Assembly (NCBI GenBank): GCA_030220185.1
Contig: JASPKZ010003432.1
Location: 2,158,501 to 2,222,500 of the forward strand
Reading direction: 5' to 3'
From: Diploptera punctata
Lineage: Eukaryota; Arthropoda; Insecta; Blattodea; Blaberidae
DNA: 64,000 bases
This document shows, piece after piece, positions 10,920-22,222 of this stretch. The position numbers and the translations under genes are program-made. The notes under the pieces were generated by a model, which did no database searches, was not told where the DNA came from, and saw only the letters and a program-made list of their open reading frames with translations. Numbering within the stretch: position 1 is the stretch's first letter; each line of letters starts with the position of its first letter.

Positions 10920-11540
10920 AAAGTCGTCGTTTTCGTAATATTGGCAAGAAATTACCCAGAATTCTCAGTGATAAAACCACTTCCGTTATTTTTGTCTGCT
11001 AGAGGAACACATTTACGCTTGCATCCCGCAAATAATACCGTATATGACGACGCCTGTGTCGCGCAATATTACGCTGATTCTCCTGTTCTTCCAGTTGAAT
11101 TCTTCGGTAGACTCTATCAAATTCCTCTTCTCCGCATATACCAAAAACATGATCAAAGTCTTCAAGGCCCGACATCTTGGATAAAGCAGCAAGGTACGCG
11201 GCAAGGTTTCTAACTACATCGGTTCCCTTCGGGATTCTCACGATTTGTTTCTCTCCAAGTTACCTCGTCAGGTAGCTTACGAATTTCAACAATTATTATC
11301 GCATGCACAGATTTCTGAGTAAGCAAAATCGTATTAGGATACAACTTTCTCAGCAGAGAACACTTTTTATGGTCTAATGCATTCATAGATTCGACCCTGT
11401 GTAGTTGGTTAAGACAATATGCTACAAGCCGGTAGGTCATCGGTTTGTTTTCCAGTGAAATGAGGATTTTTAAACTGATTAAACCTTCTGGCAGCATTAT
11501 GGTTCTGGGGTCAACATAGCCTCTAATAGAAATCATTACT
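10920..11540 (-). pseudogene. Unidentified coding remnant with one frameshift
   Basis: Two minus-strand frames read as one broken protein. The upstream frame (11210-11536) contains RGYVDPRTIMLPEGLISLK and EIRKLPDEVTWRE. The downstream frame (10999-11241) contains RIPKGTDVVRNLAAYLAAL, DHVFGICGEEEFDRVYRR and the basic stretch NIARHRRRHIRYYL. A single frameshift near 11215-11240 joins them. The base composition is less AT-rich than the surroundings, as expected for coding DNA. I do not recognise the family; a retrotransposon gag-like or transposase N-terminal origin is possible. No introns or terminal repeats were seen. Confidence 0.4.
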
Positions 11541-12642
11541 AGACTATGTTCTGAGGGTCAGGATGGTCATCACACAGACTGACGTCTCATGTCAATTGTC
11601 TAGACTCTTCTTGTGGTCTAGTGGTTACCATGCTCAACTCTGGTTCCAAAGTTTGCAGATTCAAACACAGTTCCTGTATTTGCAGCTAAAATGTTCTATA
11701 TCTGTGGATGCACTTGGTATATTAGAAGAAATAGTATCCTTTATTAATGCATCGGCAACTTTTTTTACTTCAGGCCTGTGCAAAGACAACTTTTACAAAG
11801 AGTTATTCAAACCAGATGGACAAATAAATACCAAAGTAAAACAAACCTTATTGTCACTAAGCCTAAAGTTCATTGTTAAAAGCCACCACCGCCATATTTT
11901 ACATGCCGTTATGTCCATTGATAAATGCCACCCTTGCCACAATAGTGTTTTATTGTTTCAACTTGTCATTCGTTGCAATAATTTTGATTGAATAACATGT
12001 GTCTATTCTGCTTTGTTCCCAATTTTTAATCTCGAGTAACAGAAAATAAAAATTACTTACAAAGCGGAAAAAGTAGTGTTACTGCTTAAAGTAAAAATAG
12101 AAATGCTTGACCTTTTACGGATTGCTATTGAATCAACTGTATGATTCATTAAGAAATCCGAAGACAAAATAAGGAATTCTGTTGCTGAATTCACAGCTGA
12201 ATGTCAATCTGAATTGAAAGACCTTTTAAAAGCGGCAAAACAGAGAAAAATTACTAAGTTCTCTAAGCCCGTGCCTAAGCTTGACAGTAATAATTAATAG
12301 AAATTGTTCAAAATCTGTCATTAAATTGATTTATTTTGATAATTTTTATTTTATTTTGAAACCTTGGAATGTATCCCTATATACCCATACAAATTACCAT
12401 TCCATATTTGCAGCATATTGACTATATTATAATTTTATATTGTGACTAATATCTCAACTAAATTTTATTAATACTAAGTTAATTTTGTGAGTCAACCAAT
12501 CTGATGCGGGCTTCTTATGATTGTCAAGGCAAATGATGGTTGAATGGATTCAATTTCAAATCTATTTGAAAAATTCTTATTTATCTATCATTCACTTAGG
12601 ATGAATAATTACAAAAATATTATCATCGTTTTGCTTTCATGA
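11541..12642. other. Unresolved repeat-like DNA
   Basis: A tRNA-like SINE head is visible at 11608-11675 (GTGGTCTAGTGGTTACCATG, then a weak B box). Positions 12050-12290 contain short open stretches with no recognisable domain. The remainder is AT-rich. Confidence 0.35.
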
Positions 12643-12651
12643 AGTTAGGCC

Positions 12652-12813
12652 TTTATAAACATTAAATGAAATCAGATTTTACACCTCACCTCATGTATTT
12701 TGTATATATCCAGGACTGGTTTCAAAGAGTTTTCCCTTTGTTGTCAATTGGCATCTGACTCAAGATGTAGTCAGATGCCAGTTGACAATGAAGGAAGACT
12801 TTGGACCAGTTGT

Positions 12814-12850
<37 letters not shown>

Positions 12851-12922
12851 GTAAAGTGTAAAATCTGAAATAATTTACTGTTTATTAAGTAAAACCTTAT
12901 AGTGTTACTTCCTAAAAATATC
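12652..12922. mobile_element. PLE-derived foldback element with TSD
   Basis: A 9-bp duplication AGTTAGGCC lies at 12643-12651 and 12923-12931. The arms ATCAGATTTTACACCTCACC (12671) and GAGGTAAAGTGTAAAATCTG (12849) are inverted. An (AT)n tract interrupts the right arm (about 12818-12846). The tail is on the right (CCTTATAGTGTTACTTCC, 12896). The interior repeats TTGTCAATTGGCATCTGACT in both orientations and contains GACAATGAAGGAAGACTTTG, a decayed hammerhead-like core. Confidence 0.8.
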
Positions 12923-13059
12923 AGTTAGGCCATTATATTGACCCATTTTGGCTTCATTCATCAGTCTTTTGAGTGGACATCCTGGTCAGCAATATTCATT
13001 ATTATTATCCAGTCAGTATTAGTCCTAGAAGAACTGTTACGGACAGAGAAAGGAATTTT

Positions 13060-13560
13060 CATTCCATCTTTTCATGGCCTGGCTCAGTGCACTTTTACCA
13101 TTTCGGTAATATTTACAAATTGCCTTAGGGAATCTGACGAATCCATTCTCATGACATGTTCTTTCCAGTTCTGTTCATACTTGGAGATGTAGTTGAGAAA
13201 CGGTGACATATTGAGTTCTTGTGACAAATCTACTTTTTTCTTTTGATCCCATTTGGTGTTGCTGACTGTTCAGTACTTGAACCTAATTTTTCAGGTTTTT
13301 AATCTGCTTTCAACTTTCTTTCGAAGAGTCCATGCTTTACTTCCATAACACAGGACTGGTATCGTCATTGTTGTATATAATTGAATACCTGTTGAATCCT
13401 GTACCAATAATGGTTATGAGATTCTGGCAATGATGCCCATGAATTTGTTGAATTTCAAATTTTTCTGTGGTTTACATAAATTTTCAATAATTTTCCTGCT
13501 TCTTCCTTAAGTTGTTCCCAGTACTTGGGTAATTTATTACAGAGATCTCCAGCCAACTCT
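13060..13560 (-). pseudogene. LINE C-terminal remnant (group C)
   Basis: The minus strand reads TIPVLCYGSKAWTL, then WDQKKKVDLSQEL and NYISKYEQNWKEHVMRMDSS in broken frames. This is the YGSE-WTL to W-EH--RM domain that follows the LINE reverse transcriptase. Stops and frameshifts are present. The sequence runs on toward 13560 without a clear 5' limit. Confidence 0.65.
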
Positions 13561-14025
13561 ATTTTCCCATCCTCCCATATTCTGTTTATATGTATGCTTT
13601 TAAGAAAATACATAGCTAAGTCAACAATAAAAATAAAGAAAATGTATGGGTATTATATTTTTTCATTTATTAACTCTTAGATTTGTTCCTTGAAGATAAA
13701 AATAAAAACTCTAATAAATCATAAATTTACTTTCTTTTCTGCACAAAAAATCTACAGACCATTTACTGTGCACACAAATAATTGAGTTTACTATTTGTAA
13801 ATAGTAAATTTTCGTAAAAAATCACTCCACTTAATTTAGTAGTTTATTATTGTTATATGTTTCTTGATATTAACACATTTTTATTTAGGTTATATACAGA
13901 ATCTTTCAATGAGGATTGGTCATATTCAAGCCGTTACATAATGAACTCATTTGGCAGGTGGTAACCAATTGATATGTTATCATGCTAAAAGGTACACTTA
14001 AAATAATGTGGAAATACACAGCTTT
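13561..14025. other. AT-rich, nothing recognised
   Basis: No feature recognised. Confidence 0.4.
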
Positions 14026-14029
14026 ACAG

Positions 14030-14470
14030 ATTTAGTACAATAGATATTTGAGAATGAAGTTGTTAGGAAAATATTTGTACCAAAGAGAAATGAACAGACA
14101 GGCAAATGGAGAAGACTACATTAACAGTGAGCTGCATGATCTTTATAGGAATCCAGATATAATAATGAAAGTTAGGTTTCATAGATTGTGATGGCAGGAT
14201 ATGTAGCACGAATGGGAATTAAAAGAGGGACATGGAAACTCCTTGTATGAAAACCAGAGGGAAAATGCCTATTTGGTAGACTCTTTGTAGGAAAACCAGA
14301 AGGAAAATGCCCAGTTGGTAGACCATGAATGAGGCGGGAGAATAATCATGAATTGAGGGAAATAGGTTATACAGAGGATAATTGGAAAACATTAGCTCAG
14401 TATAGGGATGTATGGAAAGCTTATGTCTGCACTGTCATGAATCTACAGGTTTAATGGTGCCTGTGAGTTA
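14030..14470 (+). pseudogene. RTE-type LINE 3' fragment with internal duplication
   Basis: It corresponds to the last third of the C-terminal domain of the element at 60619-63882 (GEWRRLHNSELH region at 14108, RPRMRWE region at 14322, A-MNL at 14434) and ends GTGAGTTAGTTAATTAG. A block of roughly 50 bp containing GGAAAACCAGAGGGAAAATGCC (read in two halves) is duplicated in tandem at 14250-14320. All frames are broken. Confidence 0.7.
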
Positions 14471-14577
14471 GTTAATTAGCATTTCATATTCTGTTGAGTA
14501 ACACTAAGGAATTGGGATTGGAAGTAAATTTCGATAAGACTAAATAATGATCACACGTAGAAATACATTATACAGAG

Positions 14578-15420
14578 TGTCCCATCCAAACCTCCCACAT
14601 TTTAATTAATCATAACACTCAAAGTATGTGGAATTATGAAATGAGGCCAGTATTAAACAAAACAGAAACTCAAAGAAGTTTCATTGCCACACACTAAAAC
14701 ACCTCTATATGTGCACCATTAGAGCACGAACAATATCAAGTTTATATTCAATTTCGTGCTACGTACTGTCTAACATGTCCATTGGTACTGTTGCAATTGT
14801 GTCATGGATACGGGTTCGTAAATCATGAAGATCTTGTACTGGAGTCACAAACACACGGTCTTTTACATACCCCAGAGGAAGAAGTCCAGTGGAGTGATAT
14901 CTGGCGAACGTGGTTACATGTCATTATTGTCCAACATGCGACAGATGAATTAACTGCAACAATGGAAACAAAAATTCTTTAGTTTCTCTTTCTTTCGCTG
15001 TGGTCTCGAGGTAGTGTACTGCCTTGTCACGCAGCGGGCCCGGGTTCGATCCCCGGTCGGGGCAGTTTTTCTGGGTGAGGTTTTTATTGGGGTTTTTCCT
15101 CACCTGTAAGACAATTGTCAGGAAAACTTTAAGGCCCAAACGGTCCCCGAAATCATATGGCCATCATCCTTATCATTATCATCCTTACCATTATCATCAT
15201 CATCCTTCACCGGTGTGGAAAGCAACGGGAAGCTACCACACCTACACAATTCCCTAGTAAAGCTGCAAGCATAGCATGAAAATGATATGATTGCAGTGAA
15301 GGACCTGCCTTCGGGCCGAATTACTATGGATGGATGGATTAATACCAACCTCATTTCATAATTCTGCATACTTTGAGAGTTATGATTGATTAAAATGTGG
15401 GAGGTTTGAATTGCACATGG
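14578..15420 (-). mobile_element. Mariner-type transposon remnant carrying a SINE
   Basis: The outer inverted repeats are about 80 bp: AACCTCCCACATTTTAATTA (14599) faces AAAATGTGGGAGGTTTGAAT (15391). TA borders both ends. Minus-strand frames at about 14690-14945 read PRSPDITPLDFFLWG and a decayed continuation (LHDLRTRIHDTI, VPMDMLDS), the C-terminal catalytic region of mariner-family transposases. The N-terminal part is deleted. A SINE (15003-15346) is inserted within. Confidence 0.7.
15003..15346 (+). repeat. tRNA-derived SINE (CCCGGGTTCGATCCCCGG head)
   Basis: The head at 15003-15065 has B box GGGTTCGATCC and the T-stem pair CCGGG/CCCGG. The body contains GGTGAGGTTTTTATTGGGG, then GTGTGGAAAGCAACGGGAAG and GGACCTGCCTTCGGGCCGAA, and it ends in an ATGG repeat (15328-15339). 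A second, 5'-truncated copy lies in reverse at 54777-54985. Confidence 0.75.
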
Positions 15421-16056
15421 TGTATAATAGAAATAGACATTTAACAGTAAATTAACAAAATTTTGGAAAAGTGAATTAATTCAAATACCTGGGAACAATA
15501 ATTATAAACAGGAATGAGGTACAGAAAAAAAAATTAAACATAGACTCATTTCTAAAAATACATGCCATTAAATATTATAGGGACTCTTGTCATCCCAATT
15601 TCTCTCAAAAAATATATGCTGAAAATATATAAAACTGTTATTCTTCCAATTGTATTATTAGGATGCAAAACATGGATTCTTACTTTAAAGGAGGAGAAAA
15701 TAATATGAGTATTTGAGAATTAAGTTCTTAGGAAAATTTTTGAATCAATCAAAGCCAAACATACAGTTTAATTTATAACAGTGAGCTACATGATTTTATA
15801 GGAAACAAGATGTTAATAAGAACAATTAAGTCTTGTAGACTGCATTGGACTGGACATGTGGCTCAAATGGGGAATAAAAGAGGGGCATAGAAAAATATGA
15901 GGGAAAGCATCCAGTTGGTAGGACAAGAATGAGGTGGGAGAATAACATTAATGATGATTTGAGGGGAGTTTATGTCCACATGCCCATGAACCTTCATTCC
16001 GATAGTACTAGTGAGTTGGTTTGTAGTATTTTGTATAGATAGACAAGGTATTAAGG

Positions 16057-16562
16057 ATATATTTAAATTAATGTTGGGAAGTCAACATTATGAGGTTATT
16101 TCATTAATAGTGAATGGAGAACATATTTTTAACGACTCACCTCATACATTATCAAATTTCTATGATACCGACGGTTTCAGACAATGTCTTGTCCCACTTC
16201 AGTCATGACTTCCACTGATGAAATTCTCTGGTTGTTGATTTCTCTATGGACATCACCTCTTGTGCTGCCATCTTTGGTTGGGATTATAAATTTTGAAATT
16301 AAAAAAAAATTCATTCAGAAGAATAAATATCAATCTATGAACTTCGATATTCCGGTGGATAAAAATTTAATTTCAAAATGTATAATCCCAACCAAAGATG
16401 GCAGCACAAGAGGTGATGTCCTTAGAGAAATCAACAACCAGAGAATTTCATCAGTGGAAGTCATGTCTGAAGAGGGACAAGATATTGTCTGAAACCGTCG
16501 ATATCAAAGAAATTTGAAAAGTATGAGGTGAGTCGTTAAAAATATGTTCTCCACTTACTATT
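16057..16562. mobile_element. PLE foldback element with endonuclease remnant and TSD
   Basis: A perfect 12-bp duplication AAGGTATTAAGG lies at 16045-16056 and 16563-16574. The arms run about 16105-16302 and 16369-16562. The tail is on the left (GGAAGTCAACATTATGAGGT, 16077). The plus strand of the centre and right arm (16300-16492) encodes FIQKNKYQSMNFDIPVDKN, LISKCIIPTKDGS and then EEGQDIV. This matches the end of the PLE GIY-YIG domain (IYIQKSE---MNFEIPGENDL in the copy at 28899-30589). Both arms carry CTGAAG, a hairpin and TGAAACCGTCG, a hammerhead-like core. Confidence 0.85.
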
Positions 16563-16574
16563 AAGGTATTAAGG

Positions 16575-16894
16575 CCTTAACTCTGCCAAATGAAGCTATT
16601 ATTATTAATATTGGATTTAACAATGATACATAAAACAAGAATAGATACAAAATAATGAAATTAGGAAGGCATTAAAGGTAGAAAAATTAACAGTTGGCAC
16701 AGATTGAAATTGTTTCAACATCTGAAAAGAATGAAAACTACCACTAGTTTCATGTGCTGATCATTCAGATAGCCGAAGCACTGAATTTTATAATTTTTAA
16801 GTGAAAAATAATATTTAGGAGAAGGGTTTCTTTGATTAAATCACAACTTGTAGTAGTTTAATATATAATTATATTACAAAACTTTAGCGTAATA

Positions 16895-16929
<35 letters not shown>

Positions 16930-17115
16930 GCTATCAGCAAAATGTTGTACAAAATATTTCACCATTGACACTGGCTGATTATGCCACTAAGATAAGCAAA
17001 CTATTTAACAGTAAAACAATTTACTAAAATGCAATTTCTTAAATTTATAGTGTATTGCAATACCTGAAAATATTCTCCTAATTTTTTCTTGCTACTTTTT
17101 AAATTATTTTCCCCC
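16575..17115. other. AT-rich with (TA)n tract
   Basis: A (TA)n tract at about 16897-16925. Nothing else recognised. Confidence 0.45.
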
Positions 17116-17615
17116 TTCATAAAGCTCAACTCTGGAAATGCATGCTTCTATATGTGGGAATATTGTCATATCGACTTCCCACTAAAAGAAATGTTAAACC
17201 AAAAATATTTAAAATAGCAATTCTTCCAGTTATATGGTTGCAAAACATGGATTCTTATTTTAAAAGAGCAAAAAATATGATGACTATTTGAGAATAAAGG
17301 ACTTATGAAAATGTTTGGACCAAAGAGAGACATGATCAGACAGGTGAATGAAGACTAGTAGTTACTCGTAATAGTGAGCTACATGATGTTTATGGGAAAC
17401 CTGATTCAATAAGAATAGTTAAATTTTACATACTCCGAAAATGGGCAGATACTGTGGCATGAATGTGCAATAAAAAAGAAGCATAAAAATTCTTGTAGGA
17501 AAACCAGATGGAAAGTATCCCATAAGTAGAGAAAGAATGAGGTGGGAGAATAACATTAATTACGACATGAGGGAAGTGAATAATACTGGGAATGATTGAA
17601 CAATATTAACTCAAA

Positions 17616-18024
17616 ATGTTCCAGAATTGGATATAGTTTTATTTTAGAAAGAAAAATTATGTTCTAACCAGGAGTCAGACCCGGACCTCTGACTCTGTAC
17701 ATCAGTGCGGTAACCATTATGCCATTCGAACTTTCGATAGGAACATCAAATTTCTTTCTACTTATACAATTAATTTTTAAAAATTAATGTTTAAATTCTC
17801 AATAAAAAATACTTTGAAAATAAGTAGTCGGATGGCATTGTTGATAGCAATGGCTATTGGCCTTCGGATGAAAGGAGAATTAATTGTATAAGTAGAAAGA
17901 AATTTGATGTTTCTATCGGAAGTTCGAATGGCATAACGGTTACCACACTGACATACAGAATCGGAGGTCCGGGGTTTGATTCCCGGTTCGAACGTAATTT
18001 TTCTTTCTAAAATAAAATAAAAAT
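17616..18024. mobile_element. tRNA-like foldback element with TSD
   Basis: A 14-bp duplication AATATTAACTCAAA lies at 17602-17615 and 18025-18038. A minus-strand tRNA-like unit (17661-17731) faces a plus-strand unit (17922-17993). The plus unit has a perfect 7-bp acceptor (GTTCGAA/TTCGAAC) and T stem (CCGGG/CCCGG). The one-sided tail is on the left (TTCCAGAATTGGATATAG). Inner arms AATTGTATAAGTAGAAAGAA are also inverted. Confidence 0.8.
17922..17993 (+). repeat. tRNA-like unit, plus arm of the 17.6-kb foldback
   Basis: It is 72 nt. The acceptor stem GTTCGAA/TTCGAAC and T arm CCGGGGTTTGATTCCCGG are well formed. The D and anticodon arms are weak (loop ATACAGA). A tRNA-derived transposon module is more likely than a tRNA gene. 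Confidence 0.6.
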
Positions 18025-18214
18025 AATATTAACTCAAATGATTTATATTGTGAAGAACTGAACAATATTAGCTTAGGATAGGTGTGTATGGAGAGATTAG
18101 ACGAAGCAATTATTTAAAAAATTGATTTCTGGATTTTATAGTGCCAGTGAGTTTTGTAGGTAGTTAGGTGTGTTATTCTACAAATACTGCACTATTCCTA
18201 TATGAAATATAGGT

Positions 18215-18590
18215 GAGTTATAGTGGGTTTGGATCAAAAAGTGATGAACAAGACAAGGAGGGTGGAGAAGACTACATAACAGTGAGCTACATGTTCTTTA
18301 TAGGAAACTAGATGTAATAACAGTTAAGTCTCATAGACTGAGATGGGCGGGACATGTGGCATGAATGAGGATTGAAAGAGGAGCATGGAAACTTCTTGTA
18401 GGAAAACAGGAAAAGCACCCAGCTGGGAAGCCAAGTTTGGGGTGGAAGAATAGCATTAACCATAATTTGAGGGAAGTAGATTACACAGGGGAAGATTGGA
18501 AAACATTAGCTCAGCATAGGGATGTATGGAGAGCTTATGTCCATGCGGTCATGAACCTATGGGTTTGATAGTGCTAGTTAGTTAGTTATA
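18215..18590 (+). pseudogene. RTE-type LINE 3' end
   Basis: The open part (18365-18568) encodes RGAWKLLVGKQEKHPAGKP, then NHNLREVDYTGEDWKTLAQ, RDVWRAYVHAVMNLWV and a stop. This aligns directly with the C-terminus at 60650-60860. Upstream, GGTGGAGAAGACTACATAAC matches the EWRRLHNSELH region. The copy ends GCTAGTTAGTTAGTTA. It is 5'-truncated. Confidence 0.8.
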
Positions 18591-18910
18591 GTGGGAGATT
18601 GCCCTACTGCCTCTCAGTTATAAAAGTTATCAGTATTTAAACGCCTGGAACGAACCCTCATTGAAAGTTTCTGTATGTTTTATAATTAATGTTCTGCTAA
18701 TAATTATTTAAGTAGAATTATTGTATTTATAATCTAATCTTATTGTAAATGGTAAGTTAGATCATTGTTTTAAGTATGTAGCATTTTGTTCTGGTTTAAT
18801 GTACATTGAATTATTTTTTGGTCATACTTAACTAAAAATAGTAAAAACATCATTTAGGTCTACTGTTATTATTTATATGTTCCCAGCAACACAATTTCTC
18901 TTATTTTTTT
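18591..18910. other. AT-rich, nothing recognised
   Basis: No features recognised. Confidence 0.4.
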
Positions 18911-19127
18911 TAGGAATTAACACTATGAGTTATTATTTATTTAAGTAAAATTTTATCACCTCACCTCATAATCTTCTTCTTCTTTTTAAACTAGCTTCGG
19001 AACTTTCTTCTTCAGTTCCATCCTAAGTATTTTCACAACTTTTTTTTTGTCGTCTTGAAGAACCGATTCCTGCTCCCTCTGTCCAAAAGAAGAAGATTAT
19101 GAAGTGAGATGATAAAATTTTTACTTA
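18911..19127. mobile_element. PLE-derived foldback element
   Basis: The tail TAGGAATTAACACTATGAG is at 18911. The arms AAGTAAAATTTTATCACCTC (18943) and AGATGATAAAATTTTTACTT (19107) are inverted. The minus strand has CTTAGGATGGAACT, a loop, AGTTCCGAAGCTAGTTT (18991-19035), a hammerhead-like core with a 6-bp hairpin. A flanking duplication was not clear. Confidence 0.65.
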
Positions 19128-19254
19128 CTCAACTTCTACAAATATGTTCCATTATTATTCCCCATTCATTCCTAGCAACATAACTGATCTTTTTCTTATT
19201 TTATTCTCAAAGTTGATAAGAAGTAACACAATATAATAAATTGTTGTTTTCAAA

Positions 19255-19480
19255 TGGCTGGAGTTTAGTTTACACCATTAGTCCTCTTGCTTCCCAATAA
19301 AGTCCTGCAATGTCTTTCCTGTTCTTTTTCTCGGGGTCTAGTCGCCTGCAGTATAGCAAGTGTTCCTTGCATAGGAGGACATTTTCTCCACACAAGGAGC
19401 ATCCCATAGTTCTATGGACAATCCCCATGTTTTGAAGCTGGTCTTCCAGACAGTCATGGTCCGTTTCTAACCTGAAGAGA
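19255..19480 (-). pseudogene. 3' end of a RNase H-bearing LINE (zinc-knuckle domain)
   Basis: The minus strand reads RLETDHDCLEDQLQNMGIVH, CSLCGENVLLCKEHLLYC and WEARGLMV before a stop. The C-x2-C ... H-x3-C knuckle and the preceding DHDCL---L---G motif are typical of the region after RNase H in R1/I/Jockey-type LINEs. The same protein is at 46905-47101 and 27982-28467. It is 5'-truncated. Confidence 0.75.
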
Positions 19481-19496
19481 GCACAATAATATATTT

Positions 19497-20122
19497 AACA
19501 AAGAAATTGAATTGGTTATTAAATATCAATCCTTATATTTTACTCTCTCTCTCTCTCTCATCGAACACGTTTAGAAGGACATTTTCCCCATTTTCTGCCA
19601 ATATCTGAATTCTGATTTGACTTCCAGAAGTCTTAACATATTCTCTCCCTCTAATGTTGGGAAAAATGACCTCACATTTAAATCCTTTTTTCCCAAGAAC
19701 TACAAAATTTGTTATTTTGTCTCTTTTTTTTCTCTCTCTGGATGTAGACTTCTACCCCATACTATTGACTTCTGTAATTTTTCCAATTGAGTTTCAGCAA
19801 TTTTGATTTATTTTTTATTCTGTCTGCACATGAGCCGCTACTGCTGATTGTTCTAAATCATGAAATCAAAGAGAAATCAAAATTACTGAAAGAACTGGAA
19901 TTCACAATATTAGGAAAAATCTACATCCAGGAGAATAGAGACAAAATAATGGATTTTAAAGTTTCCAGGGAAAAGGTGAGGTACGTCAGAGAGAAGAGAA
20001 CATTCAAGATGGGACACTCATATCAGCAATCGGTTTATGGCTGAAAATGGGAAAAATGTCTTTTGAAACATTTCAGGTAAGAGAGCACGGAGAGGTGTTT
20101 AATAAGCAATTCAATTTCTTTG
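19497..20122. mobile_element. PLE fragment arranged as an inverted repeat
   Basis: The outer ends AACAAAGAAATTGAATTGGT (19497) and AATTCAATTTCTTTGAC (about 20108) are inverted. The plus strand (19850-20044) encodes KLLKELEFTILGKIYIQEN, RDKIMDFKVSREK, the end of a PLE GIY-YIG domain. The minus strand of the left half carries a decayed copy of the same region. A degenerate core CTGAAAATGGG ... TTTTGAAAC lies at 20042-20070. Confidence 0.65.
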
Positions 20123-20639
20123 ACAACTAATGTTCTTCAAATCAGTATTAATATTGTTCTCCTATATGTGTCTTAGCATTCCTAGTATCTTCCTTCAGGT
20201 CTTCAGAATAGAATTTAGGTGGTGGCTAAAAAATATATATATGCATGAACTATGTTTTGATAATAGAGCTTCATAGTTTATTTTAATTACAAAAAAACTA
20301 AAATAAATGCATTTCTTTTACCTTAAGGAAAAAGTACATTTATTTTTTTATTCTCTGGCAGATGGACTTTTGAAGCTCTGTATATCAATATAAGGTTTCT
20401 GCTTAAGTTCACTTCTTTTTCTAGTCACAGTCTCGATTTGGTCCATTGGATACCTAATTCCTAACTTGAGTAATTATAGGCTTCTCTCAGATGTGAAGTA
20501 AACACACTCTTATGAAAATATATGTTTTTTTGCTTCTAAACTCTTTTCAAATATAGAATAGAATAGACGTAAATAAAACCCACAGGACTATGGATCTTTT
20601 CATCGGATCCAACTTGTAAAATGAGGTTGAGATTCTTGC
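20123..20639. other. AT-rich, nothing recognised
   Basis: No feature recognised. Confidence 0.4.
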
Positions 20640-20950
20640 ATCTTAGTCGAGCATTTTAAAGCATCTTGACTTGGTACAGAGTTTTGGATTTGCACTAGAT
20701 TGAGTCCCTGTGGTGGAAGAAATCATCTTATGTACTTTCAGCCAGTATGGAACCGGTCCCCACCCAGCATCATGAAGAATTGGGTAGCTATAATATGTCT
20801 GCTCTAAGTTGAGAAAACCAGTTATAATGGGCTGGGGACACAACGTGTTGACCATCCCTATATTGGCTAGATGATTATTCACATCTGGATTAACATATGT
20901 GCATGTGAGGCCAGCACCCGGCTATCTTCTAGACTTGCTGTCCCATTTTT
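20640..20950 (+). repeat. SINE (GCCAGTATGG-ACCGG type)
   Basis: The body CAGCCAGTATGGAACCGGTC (20740), CACCCAGCATCATGAAGAAT and TTGGGTAGCTATAATATG matches 2760-3085 and 47905-48070. The 3' block CATGTGAGGCCAGCACCCGG is at 20904. The head before 20720 is degenerate. Confidence 0.6.
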
Positions 20951-21577
20951 TAAAATGAATTTGAGTGCTGAAGGAAAGCTCTAAGGTCAAATATTTTATT
21001 TACACTAGTGTCCAAAAGTTAAGCAAAATTCAATATTTTTTACCAAACTATCAGAATGGCACAAAGATTATACTAATGAATCACATATGAACTGGAATTC
21101 AACATAGTAAAAAATATCAGAATTTTTTTTTTGTTCCATAGAGACACATTTTTACAAAATTACAAAATCTGATTATTACAAAAACAGCGATAGTGATGAG
21201 TGGTTAATATCGGATGTAGTTACCCCTCATGTAGTGCCATGTCATACTCTCTATAAGGTAATTTAAGAGCTCTGCAGGCAGCTTTTCCATTCCTTAAAAA
21301 GAGTGTTCTAGAGGTTTGGAATTGTCCTCGTGAAGGTGGCTGGATACAATTTTTCTAGGAAAGAAATGTTAACATTTGTACCGTGTCTCCAAAGTACAGA
21401 GTTGGAGGTCAGGGTTCAATTCCTAGTTCAGACAATATATATATATTTTAATGCTCTATAAGGTTCATATCCAGAGTCCTCACTGGCAGTCTAAGCACTG
21501 GAAATCTTCCCTTTCAAGAGAGTTGTCCCCCAGCAGTCTCTGTGCAGACATGCATTATCATCCATATAGATGAAGTG

Positions 21578-21980
21578 AAATAACAAAACAACAAGAGAGA
21601 CCCAATTGAAATTTTACAAAACGTTGGCAGTACCGGTACTGCTCTATGGTTCAGAAGCCTGGATACATAAGAAACAAGATCTAAGTAGGATAACGGCGGC
21701 AGAAATGAAATTTTTGAGATCTGTTAAAGGGTGCACTAAGGAAGACAGAATCAAGAACACAGAAATAAGACAGGAACTTGAAATATTTGCAATAACTGAT
21801 AAAATAGATACATATAGACAAAAAAATGGAAGCAACACATAGACAGAATGAATGAAGATAGATATCCAAAACAAATAAAATACAAACCTAAAGGCATCCG
21901 AGATGTGGGCAGACCTAGAAAGAGGTGGGCTGAAGTCGGAACGGGTCAACAGACCTAATCCATGAATGCAGATGATGATG
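21578..21980 (+). pseudogene. 5'-truncated LINE (group C) with TSD
   Basis: A perfect 12-bp duplication ATAGATGAAGTG lies at 21566-21577 and 21981-21992. The insert encodes MKFYKTLAVPVLLYGSEAW, EMKFLRSVKGCTKEDRIKN and a frameshifted GRPRKRWAEV region, then ends in GATGATGATG. It disrupts the Tc1-like element, so it is the younger insertion. Confidence 0.85.
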
Positions 21981-22100
21981 ATAGATGAAGTGTGGACCAA
22001 ATATATCTCTGAAAAGTTGCACAGTTGTTCCTGTACCTCATCTCTGTGTCGCTGGGCATTGACAGTACCATGATCGAAGATGTGCAGATCTGTATGTCTA

Positions 22101-22222
22101 TCTGGAGAGAACATAGAACCTGGTTTAATCCTACAAGCATTGTGGAAAGGCACACCATCATCAAATATATGCCTTTCCACAATGCTTGTGGGATTAAACC
22201 AGGTTCTATGTTCTCTCCAGAT
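22101..22222. repeat. Local inverted duplication inside the Tc1-like element
   Basis: About 52 bp of transposase sequence is present in both orientations: GGAGAGAACATAGAACCTGG (22103) and CCAGGTTCTATGTTCTCTCC (22199), with a spacer of about 18 bp. As a result IWREHRTWFNPTSIVER is encoded on both strands. Confidence 0.85.

Larger units (their letters stand above)
14475..16020 (+). pseudogene. RTE-type LINE fragment split by a mariner-type element
   Basis: TTGAGTAACACTAAGGAATT to 14577 matches the post-YADD region. The same copy resumes at 15421 (TAATAGAAATAGACATTTAAC) and continues through the WTL, WRRLHNSELH-like and GRPRMRWE-like regions to about 16020 (GTGAGTTGG tail). It is frameshifted throughout. 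Confidence 0.7.
17118..18150 (+). pseudogene. RTE-type LINE fragment split by a tRNA-like foldback
   Basis: CATAAAGCTCAACTCTGGAA (17119) and GGTTGCAAAACATGGATTCT (17236) match the LINE C-terminal domain. After the insertion 17616-18024 the copy resumes (GAACAATATTAGCTTAGGAT, 18059). The reading frame is destroyed. Confidence 0.65.

Noticed and set aside
11563..11991. 142-residue open frame on the + strand
   Set aside because: It spans a SINE-like tRNA head and shows no conserved domain.
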